A stretch of DNA of 17,001 nt from positions 1 to 17,001 of the forward strand of contig CAZQFH010000069.1 of assembly GCA_964592595.1 (NCBI GenBank), written 5' to 3'. Below the pieces are notes generated by a model. The model made no database searches, was not told the DNA's origin, and saw only the letters and a program-made list of their open reading frames with translations. This stretch comes from UBA5536 sp964592595 (GTDB lineage: Bacteria; Bacteroidota; Bacteroidia; Bacteroidales; F082). Below are positions 1 to 7,598 of the stretch, piece after piece. The first letter of the stretch is position 1. Every line of letters starts with the position of its first letter. A program made the position numbers and the translations under genes.

Positions 1-119
1 TTTACCCAGCGCGCACCCCTGATCCCCTAAAAGGGGTCAGCCCGCGAAGGCATTGGTAGCTATTGGCGTTGGCATTGGCGTTGGCGTTGGCTCGTTTTAC
101 CTTAAAAATAATGATTAAG
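1..119. repeat. Long direct repeat, copy 1 (window edge)
   Basis: First copy of a ~115 bp direct repeat whose second copy lies at 152-264. It starts with TTTACCCAGCGCGCACCCC and ends with AATAATGATTAAG. Inside is a hairpin at 20-39 (TGATCCCCT / AGGGGTCA, three-base loop, one bulged T). After it comes a run of hexamers GGCGTT, GGCATT, GGCGTT, GGCGTT (about 65-90). The window begins inside or at the edge of this copy, so more copies may lie upstream. It is noncoding as far as can be seen and lies downstream of folC. Function unknown. Confidence 0.85.
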
Positions 120-151
120 GATTGGTTCCAGATTAATTATATGAGAACAGT

Positions 152-264
152 TTTACCCAGCGCGCACCCCTGATACCCTAAAAGGGGTCAGCCCGCGAAG
201 GCATTGTTAGCTGTTGGCGTTGGCATTGGCGTTGGCTCGTTTTACCTTAAAAATAATGATTAAG
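152..264. repeat. Long direct repeat, copy 2
   Basis: Near-identical second copy of the repeat at 1-119, separated from it by a 32 bp spacer. It differs by three substitutions and by the loss of one GGCGTT hexamer (113 against 119 bases). One substitution (CCCCT to ACCCT near 175) weakens the internal hairpin. The hexamer change looks like replication slippage. The repeat ends about 38 bases from the folC stop codon, so it may be part of the 3' untranslated region of folC. Confidence 0.85.
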
Positions 265-301
265 CCTGATTAATCAAATAAAAACCATCAACCCGTAAAC
301 C

Positions 302-1588
302 CTAAACAACCTCCGCCACCACAAAAGTACTCCCCCCCACAAACACCACATCTTTAGCGCCAGCCAGCTCACGGGCATGGCGATAGGCCTCTGTTACCGT
401 ATGGTAAACTTCGCCCCTGAGCCCAAAACCAAAAGCAATTCTTGACAACTCCTCAGCATCAAGTCCGCGCGGAATGTCAGGGCGACAAAAATAATACTGT
501 GCATTGGCAGGCAAAAGCTGCAATATATCATCCAACTTTTTGTCGTTGACCACACCCAATACCATATGCAGCTTTTCGTAGCGTAACTGACTCAGCTGCA
601 TCATATTCTGACGTATCCCAGCGGCATTATGTCCTGTATCGGCCACACAAAGCGGCATACGACCCAGCACCTGCCAGCGTCCTTTAAGTCCGGTGAGCTG
701 TATCACGTTTTCCATCCCATGCCACAAATCATTATCTGTCCAGCTAAAACGCGCACGCACCTGATCCAGGGCGCAAACAGCCGTAACAAGATTCATCTGC
801 TGATAATGACCCAGCAGCGGTAATGCAAGGTCTTCGTAGTAAATCTGATCGCCCTTCCACAGATCGAAACGCTGGCTCATCTGACTGTCCTGCTGTATGC
901 GGCGAGCCTCAAAAAGCTGATCTGCAAAATACATTTCCGTGTCCTGTTCGGCTGCTTTTTCGGTGAACACCTCCCGCACTTCGGGCTGACTCTCCCCTAT
1001 CACAACAGGCACACCAGGTTTTATGATGCCAGCCTTTTCGGCTGCGATTTTGGGTAAGGTGTCACCCAAAAACTGCATATGATCATAGCCAATATTGGTG
1101 ATCACACTCAACACCGGTTGAACCAAATTGGTAGAATCAAGTCTGCCGCCCATACCAGTCTCCACAACAGCTATATCAACCTTTTCACTGTTAAAATAAT
1201 CAAAAGCCAATCCCACTGTCATTTCAAAAAATGAAAGCTGCATGGCTTCAAAATCATGCTGATACTTTTCGATAAAGGAAATCACTTTTTCTTCCGGGAT
1301 CAGCTCGCCATTGACGCGTATTCTCTCCCTGAAATCGCGCAGATGCGGCGAAGTGTGCAAACCCGTTTTAAAGCCTGCCGTCTGCAGCACGGCAGCAATC
1401 ATATGCGATACCGAACCTTTGCCATTAGTTCCGGCAATATGAATAGCCGGAAAATGTTGCTCCGGATGGCCAAGTAAGTCCAGCAAACGGATGGTATTAT
1501 TCAAATCGGCTTTGTAAGCAGCGGCTCCCACACGTTGATACATGGGCAGCTGAGCAAACATCCATTGCAGAGTTTCGGGATAATTCAT
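302..1588 (-). CDS. folC: Bifunctional folylpolyglutamate synthase / dihydrofolate synthase
   Basis: Cytoplasmic Mur-ligase-family enzyme that adds glutamate to dihydropteroate and to (tetra)hydrofolates, using ATP, in folate biosynthesis and retention. The 428-residue length is normal for FolC. The P-loop GTNGKGS is at residues 53-59, followed by the TSPHL motif near 80-84. The conserved VVETGMGGRLDSTN block follows, then SVITNIGYDH, and a C-terminal Mur ligase domain with the ADTGHN motif. Start: the ATG at 1588 gives the usual N-terminus just ahead of the conserved region, and a promoter-like TATCTTTG lies only four bases upstream of it, so no longer start is likely. The gene is monocistronic here and divergent from the two-component operon at 1836. 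Product call is firm from motifs; activity was not tested. Confidence 0.96.
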   Translation of the reverse strand: MNYPETLQWMFAQLPMYQRVGAAAYKADLNNTIRLLDLLGHPEQHFPAIHIAGTNGKGSVSHMIAAVLQTAGFKTGLHTSPHLRDFRERIRVNGELIPEEKVISFIEKYQHDFEAMQLSFFEMTVGLAFDYFNSEKVDIAVVETGMGGRLDSTNLVQPVLSVITNIGYDHMQFLGDTLPKIAAEKAGIIKPGVPVVIGESQPEVREVFTEKAAEQDTEMYFADQLFEARRIQQDSQMSQRFDLWKGDQIYYEDLALPLLGHYQQMNLVTAVCALDQVRARFSWTDNDLWHGMENVIQLTGLKGRWQVLGRMPLCVADTGHNAAGIRQNMMQLSQLRYEKLHMVLGVVNDKKLDDILQLLPANAQYYFCRPDIPRGLDAEELSRIAFGFGLRGEVYHTVTEAYRHARELAGAKDVVFVGGSTFVVAEVV

Positions 1589-1592
1589 GCGG

Positions 1593-1600
1593 CAAAGATA
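1593..1600 (-). promoter_or_regulatory. Bacteroidota-type -7 promoter box for folC
   Basis: On the minus strand this reads TATCTTTG, an exact match to the Bacteroidota -7 consensus TAnnTTTG. It ends four bases upstream of the folC ATG. A clear -33 TTTG was not found at the usual spacing. If used, transcription would start at or next to the start codon, giving a leaderless or nearly leaderless mRNA. This is inferred from consensus only. Confidence 0.5.
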
Positions 1601-1835
1601 ACAAGTAGCTGCATCCTTAAATTAGCAGCAAGAAGTTTTTTTCTGCAGACAACCGAAAGAAATAAAATTTCAGATCGCTATCTAACAGCATACCAAGCCT
1701 CTGCAAAAGAAAACATCACACCAACGATTATAAGAAATAATCAGTCGCTTATTTATTTTTTGCCCCGTTTAATCAACCAAGATAATTACCAATAAACTTT
1801 TTATCTAATTTAGAGGCTTAAAACAAAATCAAGGG

Positions 1836-2618
1836 ATGAACACTGCCACCTGTCTTATCATCGACGATGAACGCAATGCCCACGAAGCACTGGCTGAATT
1901 ACTCAAACGATACTTTAATGACAAAACAACAGTAATAGCAAGCTGCGAGTCGGTAAGCGAGGGTGTAAAGGCCATTAACAAACATCAGCCGGATATAGTA
2001 TTTCTGGATATTGAAATGCCTAATGGCAGTGGCTTTGAACTTTTCAACTATTTCAATCCCATCAGCTTTGAAGTAATATTTACTACCGCCCATAAAAAAT
2101 ATGCCATCGATGCCATCAAACATGCAGCTTTCGATTACCTGCTTAAGCCTGTAAATATCGTTGAGTTACAGGAAGTACTCAGGCGCTATATGCTCAAACG
2201 CGTCAAGAAGCAAAAAGAGGAACGCATGCAACAGCTCCTTACAAGTTTGGCCGGACGCAGCAACGACTTTTCAAAAGTTGCGCTGCCAACACTCAATGGC
2301 TATCAGCTCGAAAACTATCACAGCATTGCTTACTGCGAGGCCGAAGAAAACTACAGCAGGGTTTTTCTGATTGATGGCCGGCAAGTGGTAGTAGCCAAAA
2401 ACCTCGGTCTGCTGCAAGAGATTTTGCCCGGAAAACTCTTCTTCAGGATTCATAAATCACACCTGGTTAATTTGAATTATGTTAAGACCTATTGCCGCTA
2501 TCAGCGTCATTACATTACCCTGGAAGATGGTACTGAGCTGGATGTGGCCAAACGCCGGATCGATGAATTTATAAAAACCATTTCGCATCATAACGAGCAT
2601 AAAGAAACAACCGAATGA
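1836..2618 (+). CDS. LytTR-family two-component response regulator
   Basis: Cytoplasmic DNA-binding response regulator of 260 residues. The N-terminal receiver domain (about 1-120) has the acidic pair D10/D11, the phosphoacceptor D58 in FLDIEMP, the conserved threonine region VIFTTAH (T83/T84) and the K104-P105 motif. The C-terminal LytTR DNA-binding domain spans about 155-250, with the typical segments FFRIHKSHLVNLNYV and LEDGTELDVAKRR. Its stop codon overlaps the start of the downstream sensor kinase (ATGA, 2615-2618), which indicates translational coupling and a dedicated kinase partner. LytTR regulators usually bind paired direct repeats; no target can be named here. The 247 bp gap to folC must carry its promoter. 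Only a weak TAATTTAG-like element was seen near 1806. Confidence 0.95.
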   Translation: MNTATCLIIDDERNAHEALAELLKRYFNDKTTVIASCESVSEGVKAINKHQPDIVFLDIEMPNGSGFELFNYFNPISFEVIFTTAHKKYAIDAIKHAAFDYLLKPVNIVELQEVLRRYMLKRVKKQKEERMQQLLTSLAGRSNDFSKVALPTLNGYQLENYHSIAYCEAEENYSRVFLIDGRQVVVAKNLGLLQEILPGKLFFRIHKSHLVNLNYVKTYCRYQRHYITLEDGTELDVAKRRIDEFIKTISHHNEHKETTE

Positions 2619-5600
2619 AAAGCCGTGTTTGCCTCATCTTGATGCTTACCTTAGTCAGTTTTGCTTTGAGGGCACAGCGGTTTCCTTATAATCAATTTAC
2701 GACAGCTGAAGGCCTTCCCACCAATTCTGTACGTTCGTCCTTGATTGATTCGCGCGACTGGTTATGGGTAGGTACAGATGCTGGTATGGTGTATTATCAG
2801 GATGGCCTTTTTATGCGGGATAACAGGCTCGACACCATAAACGGAATGAGGGTTTGGGCCATTACTGAAGACAGCAGCAATAACCTTTGGATTGGAACAT
2901 ATGGCAACGGCCTTGCTTGTTTCACAGGCGATAGTCTGATATGGTACAATAGCAACAACAGCGCATTGGCTGCCGATGAAATTCGTATCCTGAAATATTT
3001 GCCCGATCACCAGCAACTGCTGATTGGAGGAAAAGATGCATTTGCTGTTTATGATGTTAACGAACAACATTTGACTAATTTCGAGCTTCAGCGTTTTGCA
3101 GGGCCCCGGCATTTCACAGATTTCCTGGAAGATAAGGGTAAATTTCTGGCGCTTAATAACATAAGAGAATTTACCCTGACCTATGATCCGACGTCTATGA
3201 AACTGGAACGTACCGATAGAAACTTCTATCCGGATACCACACTCTGGTCGGGTATTCACACCGCTGCCAATGAGACTTATTACGGGTTTAACCGCGATAG
3301 CTATTATTATAAATCTGCTGAGCAAGAATTTGTTAAACCAGGTATCGGACAAGTGTTTGAGTGGCTCGAAGATCCTTATGGAAACGTATGGGCTGCAGCC
3401 TGGGAGGCAGAAGGACCGGGAGGACTTTTTCGCTTCAACAAGGGTGATATGGTCAACTATAACAAAATGCTGGGAATAGAAAAAATTAATGGCTGGGGAT
3501 TGGAATATGATGAAGTAAACGACTGCCTTTGGTTTTTGTCGCTCGATCAAGGACTTATCCAGCTACCTTCTCAAATTTTTAGCAGCCTGCCCCTACCTTT
3601 CCATCAAAAATCAGAAAAAATAAATGCCATCCAGCAGGATTCTGCCAACAATATATGGATCAGCACTACTAAAAATTTGTGGCAATTTGACGGACAAAAA
3701 TTTGAAGCTTTTCCGGCGGAAGCAGTTTACAAAATACTACTTACTATCTATTTAACCCATTTTGATGAATGGTTCGATCAACTAAAAAATTTGGATTTTG
3801 ACAACCCAATCCAAATCGATTCCCCATATTATTCGCTTCACGACAGTACGGGAGATTTGACCGTTTATAATTTAATTTTATTTCGCAATCTGCTTGACCT
3901 AAAAGATAAGCAGATTAAAACGATCAATGAATCCGATTTCTCCGAATTAAAAACAATATTGATTCAAAAACTTTCTGCTATTGCTGATAAGCGAGAACAG
4001 ATCATATTCAATCAAGTCCTTCCACTTAGCAAGAATAAAATAATGGTTAGTACCAGCCTGGGCATGTTCAGCTATGACTTGAGCAAACAAAAACTGAACT
4101 ACCTGAATACCTTATGGTTTGACAATAATACCCTAAACCAAGATACGCTCTATCAAACCTTTAACTTTAATTTGGAAGTTAATCGGTTAGTTTTTCAAGG
4201 AGAAAAAACATTTGGAATCCCCCGGATGAAAAAAGAAAAATATCCTGATTTGCCGCAATTCACTGTTGCCTCCGAAGCCCGTGCAGGCCGAATATGGTTT
4301 GCTTCACGTTTTCAAGGTTTATTTAGCTATTTTGGAGGTAAGTTTACACACCTCAACAAGCTTTATCCCGGCCTCAGCAATAATTTCACCTCCCTGGCAT
4401 TTGCCGGCGACAGCCTGTTGCTGACGGGCAGCACGGATGGTTTTGTACACGTTTTCAGCAATGATAGCGCTACGCCCAAATTAATCAAAAGCCTCTCTTC
4501 AGATAACGGTCTCTCAGGGCGCACCATTCAATGGATCAAGTGCGACGACCAGGGTTTTCTGTGGGTGGGAACAAACAGCGCCCTGAACCATATCGATTTA
4601 AGTGCCTGGCTTTCCAACAACTCCATCGATATCAAGGTGTATGGCATCGCTGATGGTTATGGTGCTTTCGATGTAAATGCTGCCTTGCTGGATCATCAGG
4701 GAAGGATATGGGTAGAAAATGAGGATGAATTGCTCTTGATCGACACCCGAAAAGCAAATGCCTTCAGCAATATCCCCCTCAAACCCGAACTGCGACAAGT
4801 GGATCTTTTCCTGAAGCCCTTCAACTGGAAGGATCAGAAAAATATTTCTCCTTTTTCCAAAGTGCCGTTGAATCCAAGCTTCGAATACGACCAAAACTAC
4901 CTGAGCTTCCATTACGGGAGCAATAACCGTATCGACCCCAAAAACGATTTCTACAGCTATCGCCTGCTTGGTCTCGACACCACCTGGTCGCAACCCGGCA
5001 ATGAACAAATGGCTGTCTTTACAAACCTCGACCCGGGTGAATATACCCTGGAAGTGCAGCTTTTTAAACCTATCCACAAAATGCAGGGAAGCATTTCCTA
5101 CCCTTTCAGCATACTGAAACCCTGGTGGCAGCAATGGTGGTTTATCATCCTTTTTGTGATGGCAGCTGCTGCCCTTCTTTTTGCCATTATGAACTGGCGC
5201 TTCCGTTACCTGCGGCAGCAGCAAAAACGCAAATACGAGATACAGCAGCAGCTGGCCGAGCTTAAACTGCAAGCACTTCAGGCACAAATGAATCCACATT
5301 TTATTTTCAATGTGCTTACTGCCATTCAGAATGCTATCCTCAAAAGCGAAATTGATAATGCCATCACCTACCTGGGCGATGTGTCCAGACTAATCAGACG
5401 CACACTCGACTATGCTTCAGAAAAATATATCGCACTTGAAGATGAGATAGCCTACCTCGAAAACTACCTGCGCCTCGAAAAACTTAGAATGAATGGTAGG
5501 CTGCAAATAAAATTCACTGTAGATCCTGCGCTCGACCAGCAAAACACCCCTATTCCGCCCATGCTCATACAGCCCCTGGTTGAGAATGCCATCAAACACG

Positions 5601-5884
5601 GCGCTTCAAAAGCCAAAGGACAAGGCATGGTAAGCATCACCTTTGAACAATCCGACAAAAATACTTACCGCTGCATCGTCGAAGACAACGGCCCCGGCCT
5701 CATAACCAAATCAAACAGCCAACACATCTCGCGCGGCCTCGATATGATCTATACCCGCATCCAACTGCTCAACGAAGAGTTTGGCGAAAAAGCATTTGCC
5801 TTTAAAATTTCTAACAAAATAAAACCTGATAGCGGAGCGAGGATGGAGATTCAATTGCCTTTGCAGGCCGATATAGACCAATAA
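2615..5884 (+). CDS. Beta-propeller sensor histidine kinase (LytS/HisKA_7TM-less, His_kinase family)
   Basis: Membrane sensor kinase of 1089 residues, partner of the LytTR regulator upstream. A signal peptide (about 1-20) leads to a large periplasmic two-component propeller. Repeated blades carry motifs such as WLWVGTDAG, NLWIGTYGNG, NIWISTT, RIWFASRFQG and FLWVGTNS. A Y_Y_Y-type beta domain follows (about 755-830), then one transmembrane helix (about 841-860) and a coiled-coil linker. The His_kinase domain has phosphoacceptor H895 in QMNPHFIFN. The ATPase domain has N-box PLVENAIKHG (N991) and G-box VEDNGPGL (D1024-G1028). The second G-box is degenerate (SRGLDMIYTRIQLL). Residues about 371-467 form an AT-rich, helix-rich insertion that does not look like propeller blades. 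The architecture resembles reporter-type sensors for extracellular signals; the ligand is unknown. It overlaps the regulator gene by four bases. Confidence 0.93.
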   Translation: MKSRVCLILMLTLVSFALRAQRFPYNQFTTAEGLPTNSVRSSLIDSRDWLWVGTDAGMVYYQDGLFMRDNRLDTINGMRVWAITEDSSNNLWIGTYGNGLACFTGDSLIWYNSNNSALAADEIRILKYLPDHQQLLIGGKDAFAVYDVNEQHLTNFELQRFAGPRHFTDFLEDKGKFLALNNIREFTLTYDPTSMKLERTDRNFYPDTTLWSGIHTAANETYYGFNRDSYYYKSAEQEFVKPGIGQVFEWLEDPYGNVWAAAWEAEGPGGLFRFNKGDMVNYNKMLGIEKINGWGLEYDEVNDCLWFLSLDQGLIQLPSQIFSSLPLPFHQKSEKINAIQQDSANNIWISTTKNLWQFDGQKFEAFPAEAVYKILLTIYLTHFDEWFDQLKNLDFDNPIQIDSPYYSLHDSTGDLTVYNLILFRNLLDLKDKQIKTINESDFSELKTILIQKLSAIADKREQIIFNQVLPLSKNKIMVSTSLGMFSYDLSKQKLNYLNTLWFDNNTLNQDTLYQTFNFNLEVNRLVFQGEKTFGIPRMKKEKYPDLPQFTVASEARAGRIWFASRFQGLFSYFGGKFTHLNKLYPGLSNNFTSLAFAGDSLLLTGSTDGFVHVFSNDSATPKLIKSLSSDNGLSGRTIQWIKCDDQGFLWVGTNSALNHIDLSAWLSNNSIDIKVYGIADGYGAFDVNAALLDHQGRIWVENEDELLLIDTRKANAFSNIPLKPELRQVDLFLKPFNWKDQKNISPFSKVPLNPSFEYDQNYLSFHYGSNNRIDPKNDFYSYRLLGLDTTWSQPGNEQMAVFTNLDPGEYTLEVQLFKPIHKMQGSISYPFSILKPWWQQWWFIILFVMAAAALLFAIMNWRFRYLRQQQKRKYEIQQQLAELKLQALQAQMNPHFIFNVLTAIQNAILKSEIDNAITYLGDVSRLIRRTLDYASEKYIALEDEIAYLENYLRLEKLRMNGRLQIKFTVDPALDQQNTPIPPMLIQPLVENAIKHGASKAKGQGMVSITFEQSDKNTYRCIVEDNGPGLITKSNSQHISRGLDMIYTRIQLLNEEFGEKAFAFKISNKIKPDSGARMEIQLPLQADIDQ

Positions 5885-5890
5885 AAACCT

Positions 5891-5926
5891 AAAAAAAAGG
5901 CTGCATAATCAATTGATCATGCAGCC
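5891..5926 (-). terminator. Intrinsic terminator of the minus-strand gene at 5951
   Basis: An 8 bp perfect stem, GGCTGCAT (5899-5906) and ATGCAGCC (5919-5926), encloses a further small palindrome TCAATTGA. On the minus strand it is followed by eight T (5891-5898), the standard Rho-independent form. On the plus strand the hairpin has no trailing T run, so it mainly terminates the minus-strand gene, although it may also slow readthrough from the kinase gene that ends at 5884. Confidence 0.8.
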
Positions 5927-5950
5927 CGGGGCTATTGGCTTCTGCTTTTA

Positions 5951-6880
5951 TCAGGCAGCGGATTCCGCGGCATCCTCCAAAGCAAAGTTATAAATCACAC
6001 TGTCGTTGCGGCTCAGCGTTATCTGCGCCTGCTCAGGCACCAGATAGCCGGGTTTGTGACAGCTAACAGTATAACTGCCTTCGGGCAGCTCGTCGAGCAT
6101 ATACCGGCCATCGGCATCTGTTTCGATGCTGTAGGCGTGCTCTATCAGGGTGATCACTGCTCCGGAAATAGCTGCACCACTGATACTGTCGGTAACCTGT
6201 CCGCTGATATCCGATTCAACAGGTAAATCAGGAGTGGCGGGTTTGCGGCGCGCCTTACGGATGCGGTTGTAGCGCAAGGCGAAGGCACGATGCAGATGGG
6301 CATTGTGTCGCACAAAACGATCCAGGTTCATACGCAACAACTGATTCTGTGCCTTGACCAGCAGGTCGATCTCCATACGTATGGCCCGGCGCCCGCTCAC
6401 CTTGTCTTCCGTAGCATGCAGCATGGCCAGCATACTGTTGTGCAGGCTTAAAAACTCATCCCAGTCGGCCTGTATCAGGCCCAGCTGCAGCAGCTGTTCC
6501 ATATTACTGCTGAACTGGTTTACTACCACCTCGCCATAACCCAGCATACGCGATATTGACACTGACCTGAACTGGTTCAGGATTTCGGTGAAGCTTGCCA
6601 GCAGCTCAGCATCCTGATTTCTGCTGCCAAGCATCACGCCCAGCTGTGCCACCTGATCGAGCAACTCGCGGTAACGTGCCCGCTTCTCTACCCTGTTGGC
6701 GATCACCGTTTGAGCCGACAAGGCCAGCAGGTTGAGCTTCTCGCGCAACAAGGCAGCGTTGCTGATAAAGGTTTCGCGTAACTGCTGCGCTTCCAGCTTG
6801 CCATCAAATACCTCGGGATGGCTTTCGAGGACCTGACTGATCGCCAGGATTTTTCTAGAACGCTTTTGTTCTGTTTTCAT
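5951..6880 (-). CDS. Helical protein with C-terminal carboxypeptidase-regulatory-like domain
   Basis: Uncharacterised 309-residue protein. Residues 1 to about 210 are predicted by eye to be almost entirely alpha-helical and rich in Leu, Gln, Arg and Glu, with no signal peptide or membrane segment. A basic linker (about 203-215, RIRKARRKP) leads to a beta-sandwich domain of the CarboxypepD_reg-like / SpaA-like type at about 225-302. That domain has the typical GQVTDS...GAVITL and TDADGRYMLDELPEGSYTVS pattern. In this family the domain is a protein-interaction or structural module and is not catalytic. Finding it on a protein without an export signal is somewhat unusual. The start ATG at 6880 has no clear Shine-Dalgarno. 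The gene is convergent with the sensor kinase and ends at its own terminator. Function unknown. Confidence 0.85.
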   Translation of the reverse strand: MKTEQKRSRKILAISQVLESHPEVFDGKLEAQQLRETFISNAALLREKLNLLALSAQTVIANRVEKRARYRELLDQVAQLGVMLGSRNQDAELLASFTEILNQFRSVSISRMLGYGEVVVNQFSSNMEQLLQLGLIQADWDEFLSLHNSMLAMLHATEDKVSGRRAIRMEIDLLVKAQNQLLRMNLDRFVRHNAHLHRAFALRYNRIRKARRKPATPDLPVESDISGQVTDSISGAAISGAVITLIEHAYSIETDADGRYMLDELPEGSYTVSCHKPGYLVPEQAQITLSRNDSVIYNFALEDAAESAA

Positions 6881-6884
6881 CTTA

Positions 6885-7181
6885 TTATATTTTAAAAGTT
6901 TTTAAAAGTTTACTGCTAATAGTTTTACAAATCGTTAAACGAAAGGCGGTCAACCACCAAGGTGGAGCATTCACCTTTTGCTTACAGCCAAACACCCGTT
7001 GGCTGTGTAGCCGGATGTCGGGGATAAAAATTAAACGCACCGGCTCCGACCTAACAACGGTCGGCTGATGTGCCAACAGCACCTCATACTGTACAGGTAA
7101 TGCCAAAACATAGCAGATCCTTACTTCCGCTGCATCACTTAAATCATAGTCATTTATCGTATTCATCTCAAAAGATTTCAT
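6885..7181 (-). CDS. Possible small protein, doubtful
   Basis: Open frame of 98 codons ending five bases before the start of the helical/CarboxypepD_reg gene. That spacing would fit a two-gene operon. The first half (acidic N-terminus, then a hydrophobic stretch ICYVLALPVQYEVLL) could be coding. The second half has odd composition (PPWWLTAFRLTICKTISSKLL) and lies across three perfect palindromes at 6954-7064, which argues that the frame is accidental. No family recognised, no signal peptide, no clear ribosome binding site. Given only as a candidate. Confidence 0.25.
   Translation of the reverse strand: MKSFEMNTINDYDLSDAAEVRICYVLALPVQYEVLLAHQPTVVRSEPVRLIFIPDIRLHSQRVFGCKQKVNAPPWWLTAFRLTICKTISSKLLKTFKI
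6954..7064. repeat. Cluster of three short palindromes
   Basis: Three perfect hairpin-forming palindromes lie within 111 bases: CCACC-AA-GGTGG (6954-6965), AGCCAA-(7 nt)-TTGGCT (6986-7004) and CCGACC-(7 nt)-GGTCGG (7046-7064). Size and style recall the palindrome array at 10261-10595, though the sequences are not the same. A 98-codon minus-strand reading frame (6885-7181) runs through the cluster and may be fortuitous. The cluster may be a REP-like element or the structured leader of the gene at 6880. Confidence 0.55.
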
Positions 7182-7598
7182 ACCCTATACACCTCGTCTG
7201 ACCAGATTTTTGTTTTCGGGCATAAAAATCCTTTGTAAAATATTCACTGTCAACCACTAAAAAATTCAAAAAAATTCACGAAGGCACCCAAACTATCAAA
7301 AGTTAAACGGAGGGTTTGAGTAGGAATTTGATGAAAATGAGATGCCGGGGGAAGGCATTTTTGAGGCTCAATAAAGCAATGAGACCAAGGATAATCTATT
7401 TTTCTGCAAACAACCTAAAAGACTTCTTGCCTGCTGCCGTAAAACAGCAAGCCTGCTTTTACATTAAAGCGGTGGCCAATGGATTATAACCTGCTCAAAA
7501 TCCGACAAGCCTGAGCGCAAAACTACCACCAGCCTGCCAGCCGGATCGGTTTGTGCAACTTAAGCTGAAAACATTTGCTGCTAATGCCTACTCAGCTT
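7182..7598. other. Intergenic region with no recognised gene
   Basis: About 417 bases between the end of hsdMS and the small doubtful frame. It includes an A-rich stretch (about 7255-7280) and a weak hairpin ATGCC/GGCAT followed by five T at 7342-7362 on the plus strand. An imperfect inverted repeat GTAAAACAGCA/TGCTTTTAC lies near 7439-7462. None of these ends a recognised gene in the right orientation. No conserved coding frame was seen. Confidence 0.6.

Noticed and set aside
1535..1795. Plus-strand open frame of 86 codons overlapping the folC start and the divergent promoter region
   Set aside because: Overlaps folC antisense and regulatory DNA; no conserved features.
2762..3550. Minus-strand open frame of 262 codons opposite the sensor kinase
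   Set aside because: Antisense shadow of the propeller coding region; the plus-strand frame has signal peptide, blades and kinase motifs.
4598..5299. Minus-strand open frame of 233 codons opposite the sensor kinase
   Set aside because: Antisense to the Y_Y_Y, membrane and H-box coding region; composition is not protein-like.
7342..7362. Plus-strand hairpin ATGCC/GGCAT with five T, terminator-like
   Set aside because: Stem only five pairs with a seven-base loop, and no plus-strand gene ends upstream of it.
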